Shown in pieces: positions 6,741 to 13,391 of a stretch of DNA of 48,409 bases (positions are counted from its first letter, which is position 1; each line of letters starts with the position of its first letter). Source of the DNA: a virus. A program made the translations under genes and the position numbers. Location of the stretch: the IMG/VR virus record IMGVR_UViG_3300037247_001036, positions 1-48,409 of that record. One strand, written 5' to 3'. The notes under the pieces are model-generated. The model did not search any database and had not been told where the DNA came from. It was given only the letters and a program-made list of their open reading frames with translations.

Positions 6741-6776
6741 CTTGTGGGGGTGGCTGGTGCTCGCCACCCCCACAAG
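6741..6776 (-). terminator. 14-bp perfect hairpin between early genes (terminator or mRNA stabiliser)
   Basis: CTTGTGGGGGTGGC at 6741-6754 pairs perfectly with 6763-6776 around an 8-base loop. It lies in a 72-base gap just after a leftward stop codon. No U-tract follows on the minus strand. It may be a leaky terminator, a processing site or a 3' end stabiliser rather than a full intrinsic terminator. Confidence 0.6.
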
Positions 6777-6790
6777 AAAGCCAAGTCCTG

Positions 6791-7159
6791 CTAAGCCGCC
6801 GGCTCTTCAGGCGCCTGTGTGTTCTCGACCTCGACTGTTCCGGTCGCCTCGGCACCCTCGTCCTGAGTGCCTGTGTCGGCCTCGGTTGGCTCGGCGCCCG
6901 GCTCGACTTTGCTGCCGGTGTCGGGATCGGTTGCAGTCTCCTCTGGTTCCTTCGCCTCCTTGGGCGCGTTAAAGGCCATGATCGAGAGGTCTTCCGGGTG
7001 ACTTCGGCAGATGCCCGATGCGGTAAGTGTCCTCGCGGCATCTTCCACATTGCGGAAATCGGCGGCAGCTTGGGGATCATCGGTGAGAGCTCCTGAGACC
7101 CCGAGGTAGAGGGTGTCTTCAAGGAACTCGGGCGTGGTTTGGATACGGTATAAGGTCAC
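6791..7159 (-). CDS. Protein with acidic disordered C-terminal tail
   Basis: Encodes 122 residues from a GTG at 7159 with AGGAG 6 bases upstream. Residues 1-65 look folded (TLYRIQTTPEFLEDTLYLG; FRNVEDAARTLTASG). The rest is a low-complexity tail of Glu, Thr, Pro, Ala and Gly, strongly acidic and lacking positive charge. DNA-mimic or flexible-tether functions are possible but unproven. The hairpin at 6741-6776 follows its stop. Confidence 0.6.
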   Translation of the reverse strand: MTLYRIQTTPEFLEDTLYLGVSGALTDDPQAAADFRNVEDAARTLTASGICRSHPEDLSIMAFNAPKEAKEPEETATDPDTGSKVEPGAEPTEADTGTQDEGAEATGTVEVENTQAPEEPAA

Positions 7160-7195
7160 TGTAGTCTCCTTTCGATGCTAACGCCTCAGCTTTGG

Positions 7196-7417
7196 TCAGT
7201 TTCTTCGGGAGCCGGGGCGTTTCTGCGACTCCCTCAGAAGAATTTGCAGCGCCGCAACTCCTGCATGCTTGGAGCAGAAGTAGTGGCCGTCGATCTTGTA
7301 GCGCGAGGACCCTTTGCATTGCTTGTCAGTATCCTTCGTGTCGTTGCGGTACTTGGTCTCGCGCTGCGCCTCACACTGAGGCCGGTCTATGGGGTGGAGG
7401 CATTCGGCTTTGGGCAT
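7196..7417 (-). CDS. Small Cys/His zinc-finger-like protein
   Basis: Encodes 73 residues with cysteines at CLHP, QCEAQ and QCKGS and a closing YKIDGHYFCSKHAG. This is a likely zinc site of the type seen in short phage proteins. A basic helix ends the protein (LQILLRESQKRPGSRRN). The ATG overlaps the upstream stop (TAATG). Function unknown; nucleic-acid or protein binding is expected. Confidence 0.65.
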   Translation of the reverse strand: MPKAECLHPIDRPQCEAQRETKYRNDTKDTDKQCKGSSRYKIDGHYFCSKHAGVAALQILLRESQKRPGSRRN

Positions 7418-7647
7418 TATCCGTCCTCCGGCTCCGGGGTGGTGGGGGCTATATCACGAGCCATTTCCAGCCCTCTTGAATAGAAAGGCTGATTTTGTTG
7501 TTTATGAGCTTTTTCAACCATCTCACTTTCCGCCGTTAATTGAGCAAGGGCCTCGATCATTCTCGCAGCATCTTCGCGGAAGGCATCGCTGAGCGAGCGT
7601 TTCGTCCTCAAAATAGCGGCGGCGGCTCTGTAAAAGTTATACATCAC
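7417..7647 (-). CDS. Small helical hypothetical protein
   Basis: Encodes 75-76 residues. Either the GTG at 7647 or the ATG at 7644 is the start, and both overlap the TGA of the long coiled-coil gene. GGAG lies immediately upstream. It is helical through LRTKRSLSDAFREDAARMIE and ends in a short acidic tail. Function unknown. Confidence 0.55.
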   Translation of the reverse strand: MMYNFYRAAAAILRTKRSLSDAFREDAARMIEALAQLTAESEMVEKAHKQQNQPFYSRGLEMARDIAPTTPEPEDG

Positions 7648-8684
7648 TCCGTCCCTTCGCCCGCTTGCGGCCCGCCGATAACTGTAGTTGGGTCGTATGC
7701 TTTCTCCTGAGCTTCAATGAGCTTGCTCGCATGGTCCTTCTGGTCATCGGTTAAAGCGAGGTCCAGCCCCGTCCCTTTGCCCGCTTGCGGCGCGGCGGCG
7801 TTCATGGCTTCCCATATTTCCTTGAAAAGGGCTGGGAATAATTTTTCCGAGTCGCAGTATGCCGTAAATGCCGCTTCGTACATTTCCTCGGTCGGCTCGA
7901 TCGGGCGCACCATCCACCCCTCCGGCACCCGCTGATACCCCTCGGCGGCTTTGGCGGTGTCGATGAGGGCGGCGTTCACCAGCTTCAAGTGTTCGTCAAC
8001 GGGTCCGTATGTCTGTAAGCCTCCGGCTTCGTAGATAGCTTGGCGGGCCGCCGTAATGCAAAGCACGCTGTGTTCCAAAGCCTCCCGCAGCGCCGCCAAT
8101 TGCCGCCGGATTTCAGTAATTGTAGAAACAAAGTCAGTGCATTGGATGGCGGCTCTGTTGTAATCTTTCCGCCATCTCTCGGCTTCCTTGCGGGCTTCGT
8201 CGGTATCTGGGAAAAACCTCTCGCGCACGACAGAAAAGGCACTCTGGGTTTCATCATAATCACGTTTCTGTTCTCCAACGGCTTCGGCGGTGTCGGTGAG
8301 GACGGCTCGGGCTTTCTCCTCGTCCGGTATTCTCCCACCTTCGGTGGCATTAACCATGAACTCCAAAGCCCCCCGCAGCGCCGCTATCTGTGCGCCCCGC
8401 GTCTTGGCAACTTTGCATTCTGCTAAATAAACTAAAACAGCCGCCTCAAGGTCATCGAGAGCTTGATGATATTTCTTTCTCGTGACATCCAATTCCCGCC
8501 GGGCTTCGTCGCGCTCTTTAACCAAGCCTTTGACATCAAGCACTTTGTCATACAAATTGCGCTCCACCAGATCGGCGGCGTCGAGGTAGGCGTGGATGCC
8601 GAAGGCCAGTGGTATTTGCCCACGTTGCTTGGCGTGATTGTGGGCTATTCGGGCAGCCTCTAGAGCTTTGGGGTCGAGGGTCAT
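7644..8684 (-). CDS. Long coiled-coil protein with internal duplication
   Basis: Encodes 346 residues from the ATG at 8684, preceded by GGAGTGGAG and overlapping the upstream stop (ATGA). Residues about 45-180 form heptad-rich helices (VKERDEARRELDVTRKK). Two related segments, QIAALRGALEFMV and QLAALREALEHSV, are each followed by a TDTAEAV or DTAKAAE helix, suggesting an internal duplication. A second duplication gives APQAGKGTG and GPQAGEGTE near the C terminus. The section VPEGWMVRPIEPTEEMYEAA resembles short domains seen in other phage proteins. By far the longest unassigned early gene; function unknown. Confidence 0.6.
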   Translation of the reverse strand: MTLDPKALEAARIAHNHAKQRGQIPLAFGIHAYLDAADLVERNLYDKVLDVKGLVKERDEARRELDVTRKKYHQALDDLEAAVLVYLAECKVAKTRGAQIAALRGALEFMVNATEGGRIPDEEKARAVLTDTAEAVGEQKRDYDETQSAFSVVRERFFPDTDEARKEAERWRKDYNRAAIQCTDFVSTITEIRRQLAALREALEHSVLCITAARQAIYEAGGLQTYGPVDEHLKLVNAALIDTAKAAEGYQRVPEGWMVRPIEPTEEMYEAAFTAYCDSEKLFPALFKEIWEAMNAAAPQAGKGTGLDLALTDDQKDHASKLIEAQEKAYDPTTVIGGPQAGEGTE

Positions 8685-8947
8685 ACTCCACTCCTGTATT
8701 TGTCCACGTCGCCGGCAGCGAGGCCCATATTCCTCGCCTCGGTGAAGTCTGTCATGCGCTGGCTGCTGTCGGTCGCACCAACTTGGTTGGGCTTGGCGAA
8801 GATGGAGCGCGAAGGCTTGGGGCCTAGCCACTGCTGGCGGCCGAGGAAGGACAGGAAAAGCTCCCGAGCTTTGGTCTTGCACCTCGGTGGGCGCCCTTGT
8901 ACGTCCTGTCGCAGCTTGCCAATGGGCCTAGTCTTTAACGTGCTCAT
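8681..8947 (-). CDS. Basic hypothetical protein
   Basis: Encodes 88 residues with a very basic first half (TLKTRPIGKLRQDVQGRPP; CKTKARELFLSFLGRQQW). The second half is neutral. Its ATG lies 20 bases inside the preceding gene. Its TGA overlaps the next start. Nucleic-acid binding is possible from charge only. Confidence 0.5.
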   Translation of the reverse strand: MSTLKTRPIGKLRQDVQGRPPRCKTKARELFLSFLGRQQWLGPKPSRSIFAKPNQVGATDSSQRMTDFTEARNMGLAAGDVDKYRSGV

Positions 8948-9146
8948 CTTTCTGCTCCCTAGGGCCGAACTTTAAGGAGCGTTCGTGGCTCGCCTCTCGA
9001 ATTAACTCCTTGATAGCGAACGGTGTGTGCTCCGTCCGGTTTAGGAGCCAGGTGACGATGCTGGCGTACCAAGCTATCGCCGCCTGCTGCTCTGCGAACT
9101 CTCGCCCCGAGAGGGTTTTTGTGTCTGTGAGAGGTTTCCTGGTCAT
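8928..9146 (-). CDS. Small hypothetical protein
   Basis: Encodes 72 residues. A helix-rich segment (EFAEQQAAIAWYASIVTWLL) is followed by a charged C-terminal tail. The hydrophobic stretch AAIAWYASIVTWLL could be membrane-associated or a packed helix. ATGA overlap with the gene above supports the start. Function unknown. Confidence 0.55.
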   Translation of the reverse strand: MTRKPLTDTKTLSGREFAEQQAAIAWYASIVTWLLNRTEHTPFAIKELIREASHERSLKFGPREQKDEHVKD

Positions 9147-9328
9147 AGCAGCACCTCAGTCTCAACAGTCTTGGTGATGCGGAGGTTGAAAGTCAGTGGG
9201 GGGGGTCGGCTTCCAACTATCATCTCCACTTGATGACCGCGCAACTCCAACTCGCACATTCTCTCCTCCATTTCCTTCTTGAGATTAGTGAGTTGGTTGA
9301 TGAGTTCCTGGTCTGTGTCTATGGTCAT
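9143..9328 (-). CDS. Small coiled-coil protein
   Basis: Encodes 61 residues from the ATG at 9328, which overlaps the upstream TGA (TGATG) and has AGAGGAAC ahead. A short coiled coil (LINQLTNLKKEMEERMCEL) precedes beta-type sequence. Longer in-frame extension upstream is over another gene. Function unknown. Confidence 0.55.
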   Translation of the reverse strand: MTIDTDQELINQLTNLKKEMEERMCELELRGHQVEMIVGSRPPPLTFNLRITKTVETEVLL

Positions 9329-9612
9329 CAGATGTTCCTCTGGCCGATCTTCTCGAGCCCTAGGGCGGTAAAGGCTGGCTCCACTGTTGCCCACTTGTCC
9401 TTGTCGATAACTCCGACGACAAGGATTTTCTTGCTGCTGCTAAAAGCGCTGCTTGCAGCGACGGTCCACTTAGGGGCCTCGTTCCGCTTGAGCCAGCGGT
9501 GGACAGCAGTTATATGGACGCCGAATGTTTCAGCCATTTGCTCATCCGTGACGCCGCTGGCTCTTAATGCATCGAGGTGGGCGGCGGTGGTGGTCTGGTG
9601 TTTACCTGCCAT
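9328..9612 (-). CDS. Helix-turn-helix protein
   Basis: Encodes 94 residues from the ATG at 9612 with AGGAG upstream. Residues about 8-45 form a helix-turn-helix: LDALRASGVTDEQMAETFGV then HITAVHRWLKRNEAP, as in small transcription factors or resolvase-type HTH units. The rest is beta-rich (KILVVGVIDKDKWATVE). It could be a second early regulator besides the XRE protein. Target unknown. Confidence 0.65.
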   Translation of the reverse strand: MAGKHQTTTAAHLDALRASGVTDEQMAETFGVHITAVHRWLKRNEAPKWTVAASSAFSSSKKILVVGVIDKDKWATVEPAFTALGLEKIGQRNI

Positions 9613-9690
9613 GATTGTCTCCTTGGGGTTGGGCGGCACGGGCCGGTTCTGTATCTTCCCGCAGTCTGTTACATTCCCCGGCTAAGGTGA

Positions 9691-9873
9691 TTACTCCCTC
9701 CGCTGCGTCGCCGTGCCATGAGCTTCCTTGAGTTGATTGTTGGCCTCGATCTCTTCCTTCAAGATTTCATCTTCGAGGGCGTCGATGAAGGCCATGAAGA
9801 CTGCGCGGGCGGGGCCGCCAACGTGGCGGGAGGCGGCGCGGGCGGCCTCTTGGACTCGCATGAGTGTGGTCAT
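9691..9873 (-). CDS. Small protein, paralogue of the 12196-12348 product
   Basis: Encodes 60 residues. Its first 40 residues align with the 50-residue protein encoded at 12196-12348: both begin MTxLxRV, share xxH with a following GP, then Arg, VF, and a DEI before a charged tail. This indicates a duplication within the early operon. GGAGG lies ahead of the ATG, and TAATG overlaps the upstream stop. About 78 bases without a gene follow it (9613-9690). Function unknown. Confidence 0.6.
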   Translation of the reverse strand: MTTLMRVQEAARAASRHVGGPARAVFMAFIDALEDEILKEEIEANNQLKEAHGTATQRRE

Positions 9874-10073
9874 TAGGAACCTCCAGTCAGTAACGAAGAC
9901 TCGGGCGGGAGCTTCCGGTTGGCCTCCTCACCTACTTCCTCAAGATCAACGCGCTCAACGAGGCCGGTTTCAATCATCCTAGCAACGCATTGGTCTATTT
10001 CGCGCCTTGGCGCCTTCTTGCTCCATAGGATGATAGAGCGCAGTTGGTTGTCCTCCGTCACGTCACACCTCAT
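9873..10073 (-). CDS. Small winged-helix-like protein
   Basis: Encodes 66 residues. The pattern NQLRSIILWSKKAPRREIDQ then CVARMIETGLVERVD resembles a short winged helix used for DNA binding; this is by pattern only. The ATG lies in the last 11 bases of the previous gene. Function unknown. Confidence 0.55.
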   Translation of the reverse strand: MRCDVTEDNQLRSIILWSKKAPRREIDQCVARMIETGLVERVDLEEVGEEANRKLPPESSLLTGGS

Positions 10074-10479
10074 GTGGGTTGTTGATGCGCGCTGTGAGGC
10101 GGTCGATGGTATTGAGTGCGTCGGTGAGTTCTGCCTCGGCCTCGCACCAGTGGTCGCGGAGTTCGAGGGCGTTGCGGTGGGTCATGGTGCCGGCTGAGTC
10201 GAGGTGGGCCTCGATGTACTCTGCGCAGTGTTGTCGAAATCTTCGAGAGGCGCCGCAGGTGCAAGGGGGGAAGGGCTCCTTCACCTTTCCAGCAACCTTC
10301 GCCGTCGTGCTTTGGGCACAGGTCGAAACGTGGAAGACTGCGGAGTCTGACTTGGGAAGGGTGTGAAGTAGGCTGCCTTCCCTAGACTTGCGCTTCTCCT
10401 CGTCGCGTAACATGTCGCGGAACTCGTTGAAGTTGCAGGCTGCGTCCGCTGCGCGATTGACGCGGCTAAGGTCATCCAT
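10063..10479 (-). CDS. Cys/His-rich hypothetical protein
   Basis: Encodes 138 residues. The middle contains HVSTCAQST, then CTCGASRRF and QHC, a likely zinc site. It is followed by a long C-terminal helix (CEAEAELTDALNTIDRLTAR). AGGAGACAGGAA precedes the ATG. Its stop is inside the start of the next gene. Function unknown. Confidence 0.6.
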   Translation of the reverse strand: MDDLSRVNRAADAACNFNEFRDMLRDEEKRKSREGSLLHTLPKSDSAVFHVSTCAQSTTAKVAGKVKEPFPPCTCGASRRFRQHCAEYIEAHLDSAGTMTHRNALELRDHWCEAEAELTDALNTIDRLTARINNPHEV

Positions 10480-10765
10480 TTCCTGTCTCCTCTGGGTTCA
10501 CATCTGGCATAATAAGCTCGACTGCTCTCAGGGTGAGCGCGCCGTAGACTTTTGGTCCCGCTTGCTGTTTGACAGAAAGAAGGGCGGCGCGGAGTGTCCA
10601 GGCGAGGGCGATGATCGCAGGGTATACAACACTCGAGGAGACGGCGGGTCCCTGACTGAAGTTTCTCAGTATACGTGCGAAGCTCTCGCCCATGTCGTCT
10701 CGGGTCTTGTTGAACACGTCGCGCTGAAGGGCGGTGTTGAACATGTCGGTGACTAGCTCGGGCAT
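10472..10765 (-). CDS. Hypothetical protein
   Basis: Encodes 97 residues from the ATG at 10765, which overlaps the stop of the Arg-rich peptide gene (TAATG) and is preceded by GAGGAGC. A hydrophobic section (VVYPAIIALAWTLRAALL) may be a membrane helix. The N-terminal part is amphipathic. Function unknown. Confidence 0.55.
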   Translation of the reverse strand: MPELVTDMFNTALQRDVFNKTRDDMGESFARILRNFSQGPAVSSSVVYPAIIALAWTLRAALLSVKQQAGPKVYGALTLRAVELIMPDVNPEETGNG

Positions 10766-10893
10766 TACCTTGCTCCTCTCTTGCGCTCGGCTTCGAGCCG
10801 ACGCTGGCGACGGGAGCGGGCGCGGAGTTGTTGGGGGCGCTGCCGCTTCTTGTCGCTCTGGTGCCTCCGGAGGCGTTTGCGTCCTTGCCTCAT
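10765..10893 (-). CDS. 42-residue Arg/Lys/Gln-rich peptide
   Basis: Encodes 42 residues. About half are Arg or Lys (RKRLRRHQSDKKRQ; RSRRQRRLEAERKRG). It is coupled on both sides: ATGA with the upstream gene and TAATG with the downstream gene, so it fills the gap exactly. The composition suggests RNA or DNA binding, like small antiterminator N-type peptides. That is analogy only. Confidence 0.55.
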   Translation of the reverse strand: MRQGRKRLRRHQSDKKRQRPQQLRARSRRQRRLEAERKRGAR

Positions 10894-11201
10894 ATCGTTT
10901 GATCCTCAATCTCCCGAAGCTTCCCAGCTACCACTCGCGCAGCTATTGCCTCGACTCGGAGTTTCCTGGCGAAGGCCTCGTGGCCGATGTTGCTTGCTTG
11001 TTCAGCCAGCATTTCGTCCGATTGTGCTTCGTGTTCGAGGTAGGTGGCGAAGCGTTCTCGCTCGGCGGCTGTGAGTAGTAAGGGCATAGCTTGTCTCCAC
11101 CATATGAGTGCGCGCAGCCACATACGGAAAATGGTTCGACGTGAGGCACTGTAGTTTCGTGCGTGGCGTATACGCTTGCGTGTTTGCCGAAAGAAGGTCA
11201 T
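10890..11201 (-). CDS. Hypothetical helical protein with basic N terminus
   Basis: Encodes 103 residues from the ATG at 11201 (ATGA overlap). An in-frame ATG at 11087 with GGAGA upstream would give 65 residues, and I cannot decide between them. The longer form adds a basic, Trp-rich N terminus (RTIFRMWLRALIWWRQA). The common part is a helical bundle-like sequence (ERFATYLEHEAQSDEMLAE). Function unknown. Confidence 0.5.
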   Translation of the reverse strand: MTFFRQTRKRIRHARNYSASRRTIFRMWLRALIWWRQAMPLLLTAAERERFATYLEHEAQSDEMLAEQASNIGHEAFARKLRVEAIAARVVAGKLREIEDQTI

Positions 11202-11446
11202 GTGGGATCGCCTGGAGCAGGGTTAAAGAGCCAGCTGTTGAGAAGCCGCTCGAAGTTCTCCGCGTCGTCTAAAATGGCGTTGATGACTGCATCGGCGGTC
11301 CAGTCTCCTCCTTTACCAATGCTGGCTTTTCTGGCCCAGGCTCTAAGGTCCAACTCTGCTTGGTGACGCTTGGCCTCGCCTTGGTCTGTGAAAAGCTCTA
11401 GGTCGCTGGTCCGGTGGGCAGTCACTTGTTCAACTGCGTAAGTCAT
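11198..11446 (-). CDS. Small hypothetical protein
   Basis: Encodes 82 residues with AGGAG 8 bases ahead of the ATG. It looks helical after a short N-terminal strand (LDLRAWARKASIGKG; DAVINAILDDAENFERLL). It starts just downstream of the hairpin at 11473-11498. Function unknown. Confidence 0.6.
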   Translation of the reverse strand: MTYAVEQVTAHRTSDLELFTDQGEAKRHQAELDLRAWARKASIGKGGDWTADAVINAILDDAENFERLLNSWLFNPAPGDPT

Positions 11447-11472
11447 GGTGGTTGTCTCCTAGGTGCATCTGA

Positions 11473-11498
11473 GGGCAGGCGGGGTGAGGCGCCTGCCC
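11473..11498 (-). terminator. 9-bp GC-rich hairpin between early genes
   Basis: GGGCAGGCG at 11473-11481 pairs perfectly with 11490-11498 around an 8-base loop. It lies in the 61-base gap after the leftward stop at 11508. No U-tract follows. Its placement matches that of the 6741-6776 hairpin, suggesting a partial terminator or RNA-processing element. Confidence 0.5.
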
Positions 11499-11507
11499 AG
11501 GGCTGCG

Positions 11508-11723
11508 CTAGTCGTCGTCGGTGCCGCGCTTGTCCTTGTCGGGGAGCAACTCGATCTCCGGCGGCTCGCCCTTACAGAACAGGGTGATCTCGGCCTCGTC
11601 GCCATCTTCGTCGCCTCCCACCTGGGCGATGATGGTTAGCCAGTTGGTGTGCTTACCCAAGCGCCGCTGTGCTGTGATCTTGGTGACGCCGTGGATCGAG
11701 AAGTCAGCGTGGTAGTAGGTCAT
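11508..11723 (-). CDS. Small acidic beta-rich protein
   Basis: Encodes 71 residues: beta-rich first half (HADFSIHGVTKITAQRR; WLTIIAQVGGDEDGDEAEI) and a charged, acidic tail (KDKRGTDDD). The ATG at 11723 lies one base before the TGA at 11725-11727 of the upstream gene. Function unknown. Confidence 0.6.
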   Translation of the reverse strand: MTYYHADFSIHGVTKITAQRRLGKHTNWLTIIAQVGGDEDGDEAEITLFCKGEPPEIELLPDKDKRGTDDD

Positions 11724-11724
11724 G

Positions 11725-11904
11725 TCAGGCCTCCACGGTGACAGTCAGCGACTGCGGGAAGGGCCTGGGAAGGGCTGACTTGCTGATGTAGATGGTGCCG
11801 ATTGGAGCGCCGGGACTGATCTTCATGCCTTCCTCATCCACCTCCATGTAGCGGATGGTATTCTTTGTCTCGCGCTCGAATATGAACTTGCCAGTGATTT
11901 GCAT
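11725..11904 (-). CDS. Conserved-type 59-residue phage protein
   Basis: Encodes 59 residues. The pattern FERETKNTIRYMEVDE then GTIYISKSALPRPFPQ and a TVTVEA end is familiar from short proteins in many actinobacterial and proteobacterial phages and plasmids. I know no function for it. AAGGAG, part of the upstream gene's end, sits 8 bases before the ATG. The stop is directly followed by the next start. Confidence 0.65.
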   Translation of the reverse strand: MQITGKFIFERETKNTIRYMEVDEEGMKISPGAPIGTIYISKSALPRPFPQSLTVTVEA

Positions 11905-11909
11905 TGGGC

Positions 11910-12203
11910 TTACTCCTTGTGTTGTAGCTCAAATAGGTGCCAGACGAAAACGCCGTGGAGGACCGTGCCGATGTGCTGCGTTCGATAGAGGTTGACTCCG
12001 ATCTCGTGTCCAGTTCCACGGAGGATGAATTCCCTCGTCTCCGTTTCGTTCCCAGGGTCAACCTTCGCCCAGATAAGGGGTATGGGGTTCATGCCCTCAC
12101 TTGAGTCCTGCACAGCGAAGTGAAGAACCTCGGCTCCAAGGGGAAGCTCTATGGGCTGGACTTCGCCACGAAATACGAGTTGGTATTTATAGACCTTATC
12201 CAT
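11910..12203 (-). CDS. DUF7352-like small protein
   Basis: Encodes 97 residues from the ATG at 12203 with GGAGG 5 bases upstream. It overlaps the upstream stop. The pattern VYKYQLVFRGEVQPIELPLG, then HFAVQD, IWAKVDP and LRGTGHEI matches a short all-beta family often found in phage early regions (DUF7352 as I recall it). It ends in VFVWHLFEL. Function unknown. Confidence 0.6.
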   Translation of the reverse strand: MDKVYKYQLVFRGEVQPIELPLGAEVLHFAVQDSSEGMNPIPLIWAKVDPGNETETREFILRGTGHEIGVNLYRTQHIGTVLHGVFVWHLFELQHKE

Positions 12204-12348
12204 CTCCGGCCTCCTTCTCGCGCCTCTCGGCGTCGATCTCGTCTTGCAGGTACTCCTGCAACGCGTGTAGGAATACACGAAGCGGGCCACGGGCCGTGTG
12301 CTTTGTGGCTTGGTGAACGGCGCGCAATACTCGTTCGAGTGCGGTCAT
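12196..12348 (-). CDS. 50-residue protein, paralogue of the 9691-9873 product
   Basis: Encodes 50 residues with AGGAGG 5 bases ahead of the ATG and overlaps the next start by 8 bases. It aligns with the first 40 residues of the protein encoded at 9691-9873 (MTxLxRV, H, GP, R, VF, DEI). Both are short amphipathic helices. Function unknown. Confidence 0.6.
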   Translation of the reverse strand: MTALERVLRAVHQATKHTARGPLRVFLHALQEYLQDEIDAERREKEAGDG

Positions 12349-12357
12349 CGCTGCCTC

Positions 12358-12840
12358 CTACAGAAAGTCGTCGATGCCGTAAGGCACGATGGTCTCGCCC
12401 TCGACAACAGCTTTGCGCGGCTTCGACTTGGGTGGCTTTGCGTGTGGGAACAGCTCGTGTTGGCCGCTAGGTGTGTAGAGCCTGAAGCAGCCCTGGCAAG
12501 CTTCCACCTTCGAGTGGATGTATTCCAGCTCTCTCGGTACGTCGTAGGGCAAGCCTGTGTCGGCGTCGAGGCGCTCTAGGTGGATGGAACGGAGGTGGTG
12601 GGAGTGCCGCCGCTTGCGTATCATAATGCGGGGATTGGGAGTGTCGTAGTGGCGGCCGCAGGTGCAAGTGCGGCGGTCGATGATGAGGACTACAGCCTCG
12701 ATGTCCCAGTTCTCTTCGGCCATTACGATACGGCTCGCGAAGGTTTCGTTCTCTTGCGCCATAGGCGCTGGCGGTGGGGCTGGTTCCGCGGGAAAGTCGT
12801 TGAGGCCGTAGGCCTCGTCGCCCCAGGCTAGGTCGGACAT
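12358..12840 (-). CDS. First early gene; putative zinc-binding protein
   Basis: Encodes 160 residues from the ATG at 12840; GGAG lies 10 bases upstream. Longer in-frame extension runs through the promoter and is rejected. The N terminus is acidic and Pro-rich. The middle has RRTCTCGRHYD and, later, EACQGCFRLY, giving CxC and CxxC ligands for a metal, with a His-rich stretch between. The C terminus is basic then acidic (PKSKPRKAVVEGE). As the first gene after the early promoter it should be made immediately on infection. Function unknown. Confidence 0.65.
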   Translation of the reverse strand: MSDLAWGDEAYGLNDFPAEPAPPPAPMAQENETFASRIVMAEENWDIEAVVLIIDRRTCTCGRHYDTPNPRIMIRKRRHSHHLRSIHLERLDADTGLPYDVPRELEYIHSKVEACQGCFRLYTPSGQHELFPHAKPPKSKPRKAVVEGETIVPYGIDDFL

Positions 12841-12903
12841 GGTTGGTTGGCTCCTGTTAGTTGGAATGGTCAATTGGTGGCGTGCGGGATTGCCGCCATG
12901 ATT

Positions 12904-12933
12904 ATTGTACCATGGGGTTGACCCCATTGTAAA
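12904..12933 (-). promoter_or_regulatory. Early leftward sigma70 promoter with palindromic spacer
   Basis: Read leftward, TTTACA (12933-12928) and TACAAT (12909-12904) each match 5 of 6 consensus bases and are separated by 18 bases. The spacer contains ATGGGGT-CA-ACCCCAT, a palindrome with 7-bp arms (12912-12927). A repressor bound there would cover the polymerase site. It drives the roughly 13-kb leftward block starting at 12840. Confidence 0.7.
12912..12927. promoter_or_regulatory. Operator-like palindrome in the early promoter spacer
   Basis: ATGGGGT and ACCCCAT are perfect 7-bp arms around a 2-base centre. The half-site with flanks (ACCATGGGGTT) recurs at both outer ends of the dyad (13174-13188, 13377-13391) and, as ACCACGGGGTT, in the internal promoter at 4578-4588. 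The XRE-type regulator (4597-4878) is the obvious candidate to bind it; this is inference. Confidence 0.5.
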
Positions 12934-13173
12934 TAGGTACATAATCCTACCACCGATCGGTGGATCGCCGGAGGTCGGTCGAGTGGCTTCGCCACCGTGG
13001 CGACGCGGCGGTGGGGTGGGGTGGGGTGGGACCGACGTGGTGGTAGGGTGGATCGTCCCACCGGGATAGGCCGCTATGAACAACGGGGTTTATCTTTTGA
13101 ACTCGACCCACGGTAGCCTTTGTCAGTGTGTGGTCCTTTGTCGGGGGTGGGGTGCGGGAGGTGAAAGTGATTT

Positions 13174-13391
13174 CCCCATGGTTGACCGGCGATGGGTCTG
13201 GATAGTGTCTGATATGGTCTGATAGCCTGGTTGTACGGACTCCCCCATGTATCAGTATCTATATATAATAATAAATAAAAAAAAATCTAATATAAAGAAA
13301 GACTTAGATGGATATATGGGGTGGGGTCCGTACAACCAGACGATCAGGCTTTTTCAGATGCTTTTCAGACGTTATGCGGTCAACCATGGGG
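13174..13391. repeat. 218-bp imperfect dyad with AT-rich core; candidate replication origin
   Basis: The left arm from 13174 and the reverse complement of the right arm ending at 13391 align over roughly 85 bases. A perfect 15-bp outer repeat (13174-13188 with 13377-13391) and a perfect 12-bp inner repeat (13229-13240 with 13326-13337) anchor the arms. Between them both arms carry TCTGA-type boxes. On the left these are GTCTGGATA at 13196 and GTCTGATA at 13207 and 13217, about 10 bases apart. On the right they occur inverted at 13336-13370. The core (about 13257-13311) is nearly all A/T. Iteron-like boxes beside an AT-rich unwinding region are the hallmark of an origin. Confidence 0.6.
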
